Below, in pieces: positions 1 to 8,568 of a stretch of DNA of 64,000 nucleotides. Position numbers and translations under genes: made by a program. The DNA comes from Xaviernesmea oryzae (GTDB lineage Bacteria; Pseudomonadota; Alphaproteobacteria; Rhizobiales; Rhizobiaceae). A model generated the notes under the pieces. The model did not search any database. It was given only the letters and a program-made list of their open reading frames with translations, and was not told where the DNA came from. The stretch is from NCBI RefSeq assembly GCF_900177415.1, contig NZ_FXAF01000006.1, positions 67,001 through 131,000 of the forward strand, in the 5' to 3' direction. How positions within the stretch are numbered: the stretch's first letter is position 1; each line of letters begins with the position of its first letter.

Positions 1-222
1 TACGACACGGGCTTCCTGATCGGCCTGAAAGGCTTCGTGGCGGCCATCATTGGCGGGCTCGCGAGCTTTCCCGTCACCGCCGTTGCAGCGATCGGCGTCG
101 GCCTGATCGAGTCCTTCGCCTCCTTTTTCGCCAGCTCCTACAAGGAAGTCATCGTTTTCGGGCTGATCGTCCCCGTGTTGATCTGGCTGTCGCTCAGCCA
201 CACGTTCCATGAGGAGGAGTGA
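1..222 (+). CDS. livH: LivH-type branched-chain amino acid ABC permease, C-terminal fragment
   Basis: The frame is open at the left window edge, so only about the last 73 residues of an inner-membrane permease are present. They contain hydrophobic segments typical of the last helices of LivH. The family makes one half of the membrane channel of branched-chain amino acid importers. The stop lies three bases before the start of the fused LivM-LivG gene and livF follows, which is the usual liv order; this context carries most of the assignment. The substrate could equally be an amide or urea, since such importers share this family. Confidence 0.75.
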   Translation, partial: YDTGFLIGLKGFVAAIIGGLASFPVTAVAAIGVGLIESFASFFASSYKEVIVFGLIVPVLIWLSLSHTFHEEE

Positions 223-225
223 TCG

Positions 226-1995
226 ATGACCTTCCGGCGTCTGCTTCCCGGCCTTGCCGGCATCCTCCTTCTGGCGGTTGTCCCGATCCTCCCGGTCCCG
301 CCCTTCTGGATCACGCTGCTCAACAATATCGGCCTCGCCTCGCTGGTGACGATCGGTCTCGTGCTGCTCACCGGCGTCGGCGGCCTCACCTCCTTCGGCC
401 AGGCCGCCTTCTGCGGTTTCGGCGCCTATACGACGGCCGTGCTGAGCACCCATTACGGCGTCTCCCCCTGGCTGACCCTGCCGCTGTCGCTGATCGTCGG
501 CGCGGCGATAGCCCTGCCGCTCGGCCTCATCACGGTACGTCTTTCCGGCCATTTCCTGCCGCTCGGCACGATCGCCTGGGGCCTCGCGCTTTATTACCTT
601 TTCGGCAAGATCGATCTGCTCGGCCGCTATGACGGCATTTCCGGCATCCCGCCGATCGAATTCGGCGGCTATCGTTTCCTGAGCGACGGCTCGATCTACT
701 ATCTCATCTGGTTCTTCGTCATCGCGGTGGCGATCGGCGCCCGCAACCTGCTCGATTCCCGCACCGGCCGCGGCATAAGGGCACTGCGGGGCGGCGGCCA
801 GGCGGCGGAGGCCTTCGGCGTCAACATCGTCCGCGCCAAGCTCACCGTCTTCGTTTTCGCCGGCGTCGTCGCCGCGCTCTCCGGCTGGCTCTACGTCCAT
901 ATGCAGCGCTCGGTGAATCCGACACCCTTCGGCCTTTCCATGGGCATCGAATATCTGCTGATGGCGGTCGTCGGCGGCTCCGGCCATGTCTGGGGAGCGA
1001 TATTCGGCGCCGGCATCGTGCTGATCCTGAAGGACGTTCTGCAGCGCTTCCTGCCGGGGATCATCGGCACGACCGCCAATTTCGAGATGATCGTCTTCGG
1101 CATCCTGCTCGTCATCATCCTGCAGCTCGCGAGGGAGGGGCTCTGGCCTTTCGTGCTGCGGCTTCTGCCGAAGCGGCAGCCGCGGCCGGTGCCGGCTTCC
1201 GAGCACAGGCTCGCCAAGCGCACGCTCGCGCCCGCCGGCTCGCCGCTCATCAAGGTGGAAAAGGCGCGCAAGACGTTCGGCGGACTGGTGGCGGTCAACG
1301 ACGTCAGCTTCGAAGTGCAGGCGGGCCGGATCGTCGGGCTGATCGGTCCGAACGGCGCGGGAAAAAGCACGACATTCAATCTCATCACCGGCATCGCATC
1401 GCTCACCACCGGCTCGGTCTTCTACGAAGGCCAGCCGCTCACCGGCGACAGTCCGCGCCAGATCGCCAGGCACGGCATCGCCCGCACCTTCCAGCACGCG
1501 AAAATCCTCCCCGACATGTCGGTGCTCGAAAACGTCGCGCTCGGCGCGCATCTGCGGGGCTCGGCCGGCGTCTTCCGCAGTTTCCTGCGGCTCGAGCGGG
1601 ACGAAGAGGCAACGCTGCTTGCCGAAGCCGCATACCAGCTCGAACGCGTCGGCCTCGGACAGTATCGCGACCGCCCCGCGGGCGACCTGGCGCTCGGCCA
1701 GATCCGCATCCTGGAGATTGCCCGCGCCCTTGCCGCCGATCCGGCGGTTCTGCTCCTGGATGAGCCGGCGGCGGGCCTGCGCCACGGCGAGAAGCAGGAG
1801 CTTGCAAGCCTCCTCAGGAAACTCCGCGAGGAGGGCGTCAGCGTGCTGCTCGTGGAGCACGACATGGGCTTCGTCATGGGACTGGTCGACCATCTCGTCG
1901 TGCTCGATTTCGGCACGCTGATCGCCGAAGGCAAGCCGGCGGAGGTGCGCAGGCATCCGGCCGTGGTTGCCGCCTATCTGGGAGGTGCAGCTTGA
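226..1995 (+). CDS. livMG: Fused LivM permease / LivG ATP-binding protein of a branched-chain amino acid-type ABC importer
   Basis: A 589-residue protein. Residues 1 to about 310 form a LivM-like multi-helix permease; after a basic proline-rich linker, residues about 340-589 form a complete ATPase. Visible motifs are the Walker [10 protein letters not shown] near residue 374, a degenerate signature LALGQIR near 490, the Walker [10 protein letters not shown] near 508 and the H-loop EHD near 542. LivM and LivG are usually separate, so one chain here supplies half the channel and one of the two ATPases. The ATG lies just downstream of the livH stop with GGAGGAG in front. It overlaps livF by four bases. 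The exact substrate cannot be read from sequence. Confidence 0.9.
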   Translation: MTFRRLLPGLAGILLLAVVPILPVPPFWITLLNNIGLASLVTIGLVLLTGVGGLTSFGQAAFCGFGAYTTAVLSTHYGVSPWLTLPLSLIVGAAIALPLGLITVRLSGHFLPLGTIAWGLALYYLFGKIDLLGRYDGISGIPPIEFGGYRFLSDGSIYYLIWFFVIAVAIGARNLLDSRTGRGIRALRGGGQAAEAFGVNIVRAKLTVFVFAGVVAALSGWLYVHMQRSVNPTPFGLSMGIEYLLMAVVGGSGHVWGAIFGAGIVLILKDVLQRFLPGIIGTTANFEMIVFGILLVIILQLAREGLWPFVLRLLPKRQPRPVPASEHRLAKRTLAPAGSPLIKVEKARKTFGGLVAVNDVSFEVQAGRIVGLIGPNGAGKSTTFNLITGIASLTTGSVFYEGQPLTGDSPRQIARHGIARTFQHAKILPDMSVLENVALGAHLRGSAGVFRSFLRLERDEEATLLAEAAYQLERVGLGQYRDRPAGDLALGQIRILEIARALAADPAVLLLDEPAAGLRHGEKQELASLLRKLREEGVSVLLVEHDMGFVMGLVDHLVVLDFGTLIAEGKPAEVRRHPAVVAAYLGGAA

Positions 1996-2705
1996 CCGGG
2001 AACCTGCTCGAACTCTCCGGCATTCACGCCTCCTACGGCCGCGCCGAAGTGCTGCACGGGATTTCGCTTTCCATGAAAGCCGGCAGCATCGTCACCGTGA
2101 TCGGAGCCAACGGCGCCGGCAAGACGACCTTGCTCAATGCCGTCATGGGAATCATGCCCGCGAGAGGCACGATTCTCTACGACGGTGTCCCGGTGCCACA
2201 CTCGGTCGAGGCTCGGGTCGCCGCCGGCCTCTGCCTCGTCCCGGAAAAGCGCGAACTTTTCGCCAGCATGTCCGTCGAGGACAATATCGAACTCGGCGGC
2301 TTCCTGCGCAGTGCCTCGGAGAGAGCCGAAACGCGGGAGGAACTTTACGCGCGTTTCCCCCGGCTGGCCGAACGGCGCAGGCAGCTTGCCGGCACGCTCT
2401 CCGGCGGCGAACGGCAGATGCTGGCGCTCGCCCGCGCGCTGATGAGCCGCCCGCGCCTGCTGCTGCTCGACGAACCGAGCCTGGGCCTGGCGTCGAAGAT
2501 CGTTACCGATATTCTCGATATCGTCTCGGAACTTCGCAAGACCGGCGTCTCGATCCTGCTTGTCGAGCAGAACGCCCGCGCCGCGCTTGAGATCGCCGAC
2601 GAGGGATATCTCATCGAACTCGGCGAAGTGCGCCGCTCCGGTCCCGCAGCGGAACTCGCCGCCGACCCGGCCCTGATGGAGAGCTATCTCGGCACCCACT
2701 CCTGA
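1992..2705 (+). CDS. livF: LivF ATP-binding protein of a branched-chain amino acid-type ABC importer
   Basis: A 237-residue ABC ATPase with Walker [10 protein letters not shown] near residue 38, a full LSGGERQ signature near 136, Walker [11 protein letters not shown] near 157 and a terminal EQN H-loop variant typical of LivF. It is the second ATPase of the importer and would pair with the LivG half of the upstream fusion. The start is TTG, overlapping the upstream TGA in a TTGA arrangement, with GGAGGTG just ahead; this implies translational coupling. It is the last gene of the operon; the next gene converges from the other strand nine bases later. Confidence 0.9.
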   Translation: MTGNLLELSGIHASYGRAEVLHGISLSMKAGSIVTVIGANGAGKTTLLNAVMGIMPARGTILYDGVPVPHSVEARVAAGLCLVPEKRELFASMSVEDNIELGGFLRSASERAETREELYARFPRLAERRRQLAGTLSGGERQMLALARALMSRPRLLLLDEPSLGLASKIVTDILDIVSELRKTGVSILLVEQNARAALEIADEGYLIELGEVRRSGPAAELAADPALMESYLGTHS

Positions 2706-2714
2706 CCGGCATCG

Positions 2715-4376
2715 TCAGTCAAAGCTCTCGACGAATTTCCGGCGAAACTCGTCCATCCGATAGACTTGCGTGTCCTTGGCCGGGATCATGCCCTCATGCC
2801 AGTTCCAGCCGTCCAGGCGCTTCAGCAGTTCCGGATTGCCGGTGACGATGTGCATCGGCACGTCACGCGATGCGCCCTCGCCGGTGACGATCGATGCCGG
2901 CTGATGGTCTCCGAGCAGGACGAACAGCGTGTTCCGGCCGTAGTGTGCCATGTAGGAGCCGAGGGTTTGGAGCGTGTAGTCGATCGACGCGATATACTGC
3001 GCGCGGACACGGTCCGGATCGGCCCAGACGACGGAAGGCGGGTCGCCGCTTTCCGCCTGCGCATCGAACACAGTGCCGTCGCCGACCCTCTCCCAATCGA
3101 CCAGCGTCGGAACCGGCGTCCAGGGCGCGTGGCTGGAAATCAGCGCTATTTCCGCCATGACCGGCTTATCGCCGGGCCTGTCCCGTCCTTGGCGCTCCAG
3201 CCGCTCGAAGGCCGAAAGCGTGTACTGATCCGGCATGGTGATCCAGTTGAACGGTTTGCCCCCGTAGCCGAGCCCTGCGGCGGCATGCACGCTGTCGTAG
3301 CCGAAATAGCCGGCTTCCGGCCAGTCGAGCGTGATCGCCGGCATGACGGCTGCCGTCCGCCACCCCGAGGCGCGGAACAGGCTGTTGAGACTCGGGCGCT
3401 CGCTGGTGATCATGCGGTCGTAGCGCGCCTGATTGTTGATCCAGAGGCCTGAAAGCAGGGTACCGTGGGCAAGCCAGCTCATGCCGCCGACAGTCGATGA
3501 GGTGAGCCAGCCGCTGCGTGCTTGAAGCCCTGCGGCCTCCAGCTCCCCTTCCATGGAAGACAGCCGGCCATGGATGCGCGTGGCATAACGGGGATCCTCG
3601 ATGGCGCTGCGGCCATAGGATTCGATAAAGATCAGCACGACATCCGTGCCGGCAAGCGCGGAAAAATGTGGCCCGTCCCGCACAGGATCCTGCTTCAGTT
3701 CGTCCTCGAACCGCTCCAGATCGGCGACCGAGTCTTTCACCATCGCGACGCGGTTGAGCAAATAGGGGCCGGCAGATACATCCACGCCCAAGTTGCGGCG
3801 CCCGCGATCCTGCACCGTAAACGCAGCCAGCCCGGCAAGGAGGATGATGCCGCTGACGAGAGCGGATTTCCGGCGGCCTCCAGCCGTAAGATGCCGGAAG
3901 CCGCCGAGCGACCAGTAAAGCACGGCCGCCGCCAGAAGCCAGACGAGCAGGCCGGCGCAGACGATACCGGCGGCTTCCTTCACCCCGACGGCACCGCTCA
4001 GCAGATTCCACCCGTCGGTCAGGATTTTGAGGTCGAGATAGGGATTGAACGGCCTCTGGAATGCGATGCCCGTGCCGATATCCGCAAGCTTCAGAAGCAG
4101 CATGATAGCGAGGAGCAGCGCGATGACGCCTCGCAGAAGGGTGAAAGCGCCCCCGGTGAACACCGATGCGAGCAAAGCAATCCCTGCGATCTCCAGCGGG
4201 AACCGCCATTCGGAGAAGTCGGAAAAAGCGGCAGGATTGGAAGGCAGCGACAGGATCGCCAGGGCGATCGTCAGCGAGATTGCGATCCGCAGTGAGGAAA
4301 ACCTCGCGGAAGTCGTGGGAGATCCAAGCTTCGTTCCCGTTGCGCTTGGAGCCATGAACCGTCGGCCGGCCATCAC
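2715..4376 (-). CDS. Membrane-anchored sulfatase / phosphoglycerol transferase-like protein (alkaline phosphatase superfamily)
   Basis: A 553-residue protein with four or five hydrophobic segments in the first 200 residues and a soluble alkaline-phosphatase-superfamily domain after that, the architecture of LtaS, OpgB and EptA-type enzymes. Metal and nucleophile regions are recognisable: IFIESYG near residue 250, a Ser/Thr-rich stretch before GGMSWLAHG near 295 and LLGDHQPA near 490. Family members transfer phosphoglycerol or phosphoethanolamine to glycans or lipids, or remove such groups, at the periplasmic face. It starts inside the stop of the FkbM gene (four-base overlap), so it is the last gene of a three-gene operon. 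The substrate is unknown. Confidence 0.75.
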   Translation of the reverse strand: MMAGRRFMAPSATGTKLGSPTTSARFSSLRIAISLTIALAILSLPSNPAAFSDFSEWRFPLEIAGIALLASVFTGGAFTLLRGVIALLLAIMLLLKLADIGTGIAFQRPFNPYLDLKILTDGWNLLSGAVGVKEAAGIVCAGLLVWLLAAAVLYWSLGGFRHLTAGGRRKSALVSGIILLAGLAAFTVQDRGRRNLGVDVSAGPYLLNRVAMVKDSVADLERFEDELKQDPVRDGPHFSALAGTDVVLIFIESYGRSAIEDPRYATRIHGRLSSMEGELEAAGLQARSGWLTSSTVGGMSWLAHGTLLSGLWINNQARYDRMITSERPSLNSLFRASGWRTAAVMPAITLDWPEAGYFGYDSVHAAAGLGYGGKPFNWITMPDQYTLSAFERLERQGRDRPGDKPVMAEIALISSHAPWTPVPTLVDWERVGDGTVFDAQAESGDPPSVVWADPDRVRAQYIASIDYTLQTLGSYMAHYGRNTLFVLLGDHQPASIVTGEGASRDVPMHIVTGNPELLKRLDGWNWHEGMIPAKDTQVYRMDEFRRKFVESFD

Positions 4377-5119
4377 GTATCGAGCCGGGCATAGATATCG
4401 CCGGACGATCCACGACCGGCCATTCCGGCAAGGTCGGCGAGCATCGCCTCGGCGGACACCCAGTCACGATTGACGAAACGATGCCGCTCGCCTTCGACGC
4501 GGTTGAACCGATAGGAGCCGAGCCTCCGGATGTGGCCGATCGCTTCTTCGGCGATTTCCATCACCGCCGGGACATATTCGAAGGCGATGAGAGGGATGGA
4601 ATGGCGCAGGCCGGCAAGAATATCGGCTTCCGCCCCTTCCACGTCGATCTTGCAGAAGAACGGCAGTCCATATTCACCGATCAGCGCGTCGAGCGTCGTC
4701 ATCTCCACGCGCTCGACCCGGTCCCAGGCGACTTTCCTGAACCCGGAAGTCTTCTCGACCTTTGAGATCCAGGAAGACGAAATGCTCGTGACCGTCGGGT
4801 GGCGGCTCGAAATGTGGAGGTCGGCGCTGCCCTTCTCCCTGCCCACCGCCTTGCGCAGCAGGACGAGGTCCTCGCCGGCAAGGGATCTCGCGATGAAATC
4901 GGCGAACAATGGCTGAGGCTCCAGGGCGATGACCTTGGCCCCGAGCGAGAGAAGCGTGCGGCTGCGGCTGCCGGCATGTGCGCCGATATCGAAGACGAGA
5001 TCGCCGGGTTTGATGAAGCCCCCGTAAAACCGCCTGAGTCCGGTGCGGCGCCAGGGCTGGCCGTAATAGATCAGCAGCGATCGCGTAAGCCCCAGCGAGG
5101 CGGAGAAATCATACCGCAT
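4373..5119 (-). CDS. FkbM-family SAM-dependent methyltransferase
   Basis: About 248 residues from the chosen ATG at 5119. A longer open frame exists, but its extra N-terminus lies inside the upstream gene and looks non-coding. The SAM-binding glycine motif FDIGAHAGS and the following acidic residue in ALEPQP are clear; the C-terminal KIDVEGAEADIL segment is diagnostic of the FkbM fold. Family members O-methylate sugars, polyketides and other secondary metabolites. It overlaps the upstream phosphatidyltransferase by 11 bases and the downstream sulfatase-like gene by four, so all three should be co-translated. Confidence 0.85.
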   Translation of the reverse strand: MRYDFSASLGLTRSLLIYYGQPWRRTGLRRFYGGFIKPGDLVFDIGAHAGSRSRTLLSLGAKVIALEPQPLFADFIARSLAGEDLVLLRKAVGREKGSADLHISSRHPTVTSISSSWISKVEKTSGFRKVAWDRVERVEMTTLDALIGEYGLPFFCKIDVEGAEADILAGLRHSIPLIAFEYVPAVMEIAEEAIGHIRRLGSYRFNRVEGERHRFVNRDWVSAEAMLADLAGMAGRGSSGDIYARLDT

Positions 5120-5903
5120 GCCTGTCGCCCCGGCTTGCCTGCACGAGAAAGACCACGTCCACGGCAAAGGAATAGGCGAGCGAGGCGAGCGCTCCCGCCG
5201 CAAGCGCCGTCGAAACCGGCGGCATGACCGCCGGAAACAGCATCAGACAGAGCGCCACGCCCTGAATGACGCAGATCGCCTTGCGGCGCGTGGAGGGCGG
5301 CAACTCGCGCTGAAGCGGCGGGAAAATGAACTGCAGTGCCACATAGGCATAGCGCATCAGGCCGATCAGCAGCACCCAGACGCCTGCTTTGGCGAGCAGG
5401 AAGGCCGCAAGCGACAGGAAAAGGATCAGCAGGGCATCCACCTCCATGTCGAAGCGGGCGCCGAAGCGCGAAGCGGTCCCGGTGCGGCGGGCAAGATAGC
5501 CGTCGATGCCGTCGAGAGCGAGTGCGACGGCAACCACGACACCGATGAGCCATAGAGAACCCGCATCGGAAGCCGCCCCGAACTCGCCGGAAGCCAATAC
5601 CAATCCCCCCAGTGCGGCTGCGATAGCGGCGCGTAGGGTCGTGATGCTGTTCGCCGCGCCGAAACGACCATGTCCATGCGCGTGCAGATTGCCGAGGGCG
5701 ATGGCGGACACCGCTGCATAGATGACGAAGGCCGTTCCGGCCGCGGCAGTATCCATGCCCAGGTAATCACCAAGGGAATGCATCGAAACAATCAGAAGCG
5801 CGGCAACCGCCAGTGTCGTCGCGCAAGCATCCAGGGAAAGGGAGCGATAAGCCTCGCGCGCCGCCGTCTCGTCCGGATAGGCTGCATTCACCCACTTGGT
5901 CAT
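5109..5903 (-). CDS. CDP-alcohol phosphatidyltransferase family membrane protein
   Basis: About 264 residues from the ATG at 5903, chosen because GGGGAGGCGG precedes it; an in-frame start at 6017 would add 38 residues lacking family features. The hallmark D-G-x2-A-R-x8-G-x3-D-x3-D signature is complete (DGIDGYLARRTG near residue 131, then G-A-R-F-D and D). Five or six hydrophobic helices are visible. The family swaps CMP from a CDP-activated lipid or polyol for an alcohol, in the inner membrane. Its acceptor cannot be told. It is first in the operon with FkbM and the sulfatase-like gene and diverges from the dehydrogenase operon at 6117. Confidence 0.85.
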   Translation of the reverse strand: MTKWVNAAYPDETAAREAYRSLSLDACATTLAVAALLIVSMHSLGDYLGMDTAAAGTAFVIYAAVSAIALGNLHAHGHGRFGAANSITTLRAAIAAALGGLVLASGEFGAASDAGSLWLIGVVVAVALALDGIDGYLARRTGTASRFGARFDMEVDALLILFLSLAAFLLAKAGVWVLLIGLMRYAYVALQFIFPPLQRELPPSTRRKAICVIQGVALCLMLFPAVMPPVSTALAAGALASLAYSFAVDVVFLVQASRGDRHAV

Positions 5904-6116
5904 CGAGGCCGCCTCCCCGGCATCATGTGAAGCATTCGTGACATTCTCCTTACAAAACAATACATGGAGGAGACGGTGCCAAACCGCCATGTCCCGCTGG
6001 AGAGCAGATCGCGTCAAATAAACGTGATACCGACATAGTCTTCTCGCGGAAGCGCTCCCTTGCCGTCATCGTCGGGGCCCCTAGTTGAGAATTGTTTGGC
6101 TTGAAAGGGCTGATTT

Positions 6117-7118
6117 GTGACAAGGCGTGAGACAGCTCCGCGATCGGCGCCGAAGACCGACGGGCGTGCCCTTTGGTTCGAGGAGGCAGGCCGCTGCACG
6201 CTTCGCTGCGAGCCGCTGCCGCCGGGATGCGAGGGCGAGGTTCTGGTTCGCACGCTGTTCAGCGGCATCAGCCGCGGCACAGAGTCTCTCGTTTTCGGCG
6301 GCCGCGTGCCGGAAAGCGAATACGAGCGCATGCGCGCGCCGCACCAGAGCGGACAGTTCCCATTTCCCGTGAAATACGGCTATGCCGCCGTCGGCATGGT
6401 CGAGGAGGGGCCGCAACACCTTGCCGGCAGGGCGGTCTTCTGCCTCTATCCCCATCAGGACCGCTTTCGCGTGCCGGCTTGCGCGGTACATCCGTTACCC
6501 GATGCCCTTCCGCCGCACCGTGCGGTTCTGGCCGCAAACATGGAGACCGCGCTCAATATCACCTGGGACGCCGGCATCCAGCCGGGCGACCGGGTGGCTG
6601 TTTTCGGCGCAGGCGTGGTCGGGCTCCTCGTTGCTTATCTGGCCTCGCACGTCATCGGCACGGAAGTCGTCATTTCCGATATCGAACCCGAACGCGCCGA
6701 TACGGCTCAGGCTCTCGGCCTTCGTTTCACCTCCCCTGAAGCCGTGCCGGATGAATGCGACGTGCTGATCAACGCCTCCGCCTCTTGCGAAGCGCTCGCA
6801 ACCGCGCTCGATCGCGCCGGCTTCGAGGCACGCGTCGTCGAGGCGAGCTGGTATGGCGAAAGATTTGCGGAAATCCCGCTTGGCGGCGCCTTCCACGCCA
6901 AGCGGCTTTCGATCGTCAGTTCGCAGGTCGCCGCGCTGCCGCCGGGGCGGCGCGCCCGCTGGGATCCGCACCGCCGCATGGCAAAAGCGCTCGGGCTTCT
7001 TGCCGACGATCGGCTCGACCGGCTGATTTCGGGCGAGACCCCGTTCGAAACCATAGCCGCCGACTATGCCGATATCGTCGGCTCGGGCACCACGCTCTGT
7101 CATCGTATCCGCTATTGA
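6117..7118 (+). CDS. Medium-chain dehydrogenase of the BchC-like zinc-less type
   Basis: A 333-residue MDR-superfamily protein. The N-terminal GroES-like half has the SGISRGTE motif seen in BchC-like dehydrogenases rather than the catalytic cysteine of classical zinc alcohol dehydrogenases, and the structural zinc cysteine cluster is absent. The Rossmann fingerprint VFGAGVVGLL lies near residue 162, followed by an acidic DIEPERAD. It would oxidise or reduce a hydroxyl/keto group with NAD(P). The start is GTG, with AAAGG nine bases upstream. It leads a plus-strand operon in which the next gene starts 12 bases downstream and the later genes overlap by four bases. No bacteriochlorophyll gene is nearby, so the substrate is something else. 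Confidence 0.75.
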   Translation: MTRRETAPRSAPKTDGRALWFEEAGRCTLRCEPLPPGCEGEVLVRTLFSGISRGTESLVFGGRVPESEYERMRAPHQSGQFPFPVKYGYAAVGMVEEGPQHLAGRAVFCLYPHQDRFRVPACAVHPLPDALPPHRAVLAANMETALNITWDAGIQPGDRVAVFGAGVVGLLVAYLASHVIGTEVVISDIEPERADTAQALGLRFTSPEAVPDECDVLINASASCEALATALDRAGFEARVVEASWYGERFAEIPLGGAFHAKRLSIVSSQVAALPPGRRARWDPHRRMAKALGLLADDRLDRLISGETPFETIAADYADIVGSGTTLCHRIRY

Positions 7119-7129
7119 GGAATCTCCGC

Positions 7130-7528
7130 ATGTTCGCCGTCGAAGTCCGCGATCACATCATGATCGCGCATAGTCTCCCCCGCCCCGTTTTCGGCCCCGC
7201 CCAGGGCCTGCATGGGGCGACCTTCGTGGTCGACGCGGCCTTCTTCACCACCGATCTTGACGACGACGGCCTGGCGGTCGATATCGGGCTCGCGACGGAG
7301 ATACTCAAGGAAGTGCTGGCTCCGCTGAATTACCAGAACCTCGATGCGCTCGATATCTTCGCCGGCAGGGTGACGACGACGGAATTCCTTTCCAGGCATA
7401 TCTTCGACGGGATCGCCGAGGCGATCGACAATGGGCGGTTGGGCGAAGGCGGCAAGCGCATCCGCAAGCTCCGGGTCATGCTGCATGAATCCCACACCGC
7501 GCGCGGCTGGTACGAGGCCGAGTTATGA
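7130..7528 (+). CDS. 6-pyruvoyl-tetrahydropterin / 6-carboxytetrahydropterin synthase-like protein lacking the catalytic triad
   Basis: A 132-residue protein of PTPS/QueD length and fold: N-terminal IMIAHSL, then GLHGATF, GLAVDIG and a C-terminal HES...GWYE corresponding to the pterin-anchoring glutamate region (Glu120). The family's zinc histidines align to His14, His28 and Ala30, so one ligand is missing. The catalytic Cys, Asp and His align to Ala24, Asn67 and Tyr68, so the normal triad is lost. The family acts on 7,8-dihydroneopterin triphosphate. This member may bind a pterin-like ligand but do other chemistry. It overlaps the glycosyltransferase gene by four bases. Alignment was by eye. 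Confidence 0.8.
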   Translation: MFAVEVRDHIMIAHSLPRPVFGPAQGLHGATFVVDAAFFTTDLDDDGLAVDIGLATEILKEVLAPLNYQNLDALDIFAGRVTTTEFLSRHIFDGIAEAIDNGRLGEGGKRIRKLRVMLHESHTARGWYEAEL

Positions 7529-8568
7529 GCCGCAATCTCGTTTTCGCCTACCCCGGCGACATCGAAACCCGCACCGGCGGCTATGGTTACGACCGGCGTG
7601 TGATCACGATACTCGGCGATCTCGGCTGGGCTGTCGAGTTGATTTCGCTCGGCGAAGGCTTTCCCAATCCCAGCGCCGCGCAACTCGAGGCTGCGGGGCG
7701 CAGGCTTTCGGAGCTGGACGACGGCGCTCTCGTGCTGGTGGATGGCCTTGCCTTCGGCGCCATGGACGAATGGGCGCGCCACGAAGCCAAGCGTCTGAAG
7801 ATCGTGGCATTGGTACATCACCCGCTGGCCCTGGAAACCGGGATTGACGAAGACCGGAAAAGGGCGGTTTTAGCGAGTGAAAAGGCCGCACTGGCGCAAA
7901 CACGCGGCGTCATCGTGACCTCGCAGACGACGGCTGCCGAGCTTGCTGCCCACTACGCGGTGCCGGAGGAAAGGATCGTCGTTGCCATTCCCGGCATGGA
8001 TCCCGCGCCCCTGGCGGCCGGCGGCAACGATCCGCCGCTCATCCTCAGCATCGGCACCCTGACCCGCCGCAAGGGCCATGACGTGCTGATCGCGGCGCTC
8101 GGAAGGCTGCGCGATCTTTCCTGGACCTGTCGAATCGTCGGCAGCGGGATCCTCGACCCCGGTGTCGCGTCTGAACTCGAACGGCAGGCGGCACAATCCG
8201 GGCTCGGCGACCGCATCGACCTCGCCGGCCAGATCGACGACACGCGAACCGAATATGCCAGGGCCGACATCTTCGCACTCGCCAGCCGCTACGAGGGCTA
8301 CGGCATGGTGTTCGCCGAGGCACTTGCCCAGGGTCTGCCGATCGTCGGCTGCGCGACCGGCGCCGTGCCGGATGTCGTGCCGGAAAATGCCGGCCTCCTC
8401 GTCCCGCCGGATGATCCGGAGGCGTTTGCCGCCGCGCTGCGCCGGCTGCTGGAGGAGCCCGAAACCCGCATCGCCATGGCGGATGCCGCGGCGATCGCCG
8501 GCGCAAAATTGCCGTCCTGGCGGGATACGGCCATGATCATCTCCGATTCTCTGGAGGCGGTATCATGA
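7525..8568 (+). CDS. GT4-family glycosyltransferase
   Basis: A 347-residue protein with the GT-B fold of family 4: an N-terminal acceptor domain beginning with GGYGYDRRV, a central RRKGHDVLIAAL motif and the C-terminal EGYGMVFAEALAQG segment carrying the E-x7-E motif that holds the nucleotide sugar. It would retain stereochemistry when transferring a sugar from a nucleotide donor in the cytoplasm. ATGA overlaps join it to the pterin-synthase-like gene upstream and the methyltransferase downstream, which points to a shared pathway. The acceptor is unknown; the context suggests a small heterocycle or a lipid headgroup rather than a polysaccharide repeat unit, since no other polymer genes are here. 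Confidence 0.88.
   Translation: MSRNLVFAYPGDIETRTGGYGYDRRVITILGDLGWAVELISLGEGFPNPSAAQLEAAGRRLSELDDGALVLVDGLAFGAMDEWARHEAKRLKIVALVHHPLALETGIDEDRKRAVLASEKAALAQTRGVIVTSQTTAAELAAHYAVPEERIVVAIPGMDPAPLAAGGNDPPLILSIGTLTRRKGHDVLIAALGRLRDLSWTCRIVGSGILDPGVASELERQAAQSGLGDRIDLAGQIDDTRTEYARADIFALASRYEGYGMVFAEALAQGLPIVGCATGAVPDVVPENAGLLVPPDDPEAFAAALRRLLEEPETRIAMADAAAIAGAKLPSWRDTAMIISDSLEAVS

Noticed and set aside
5120..5203. Longer N-terminus for the FkbM methyltransferase
   Set aside because: The additional 28 codons overlap the conserved end of the phosphatidyltransferase gene and lack family similarity.
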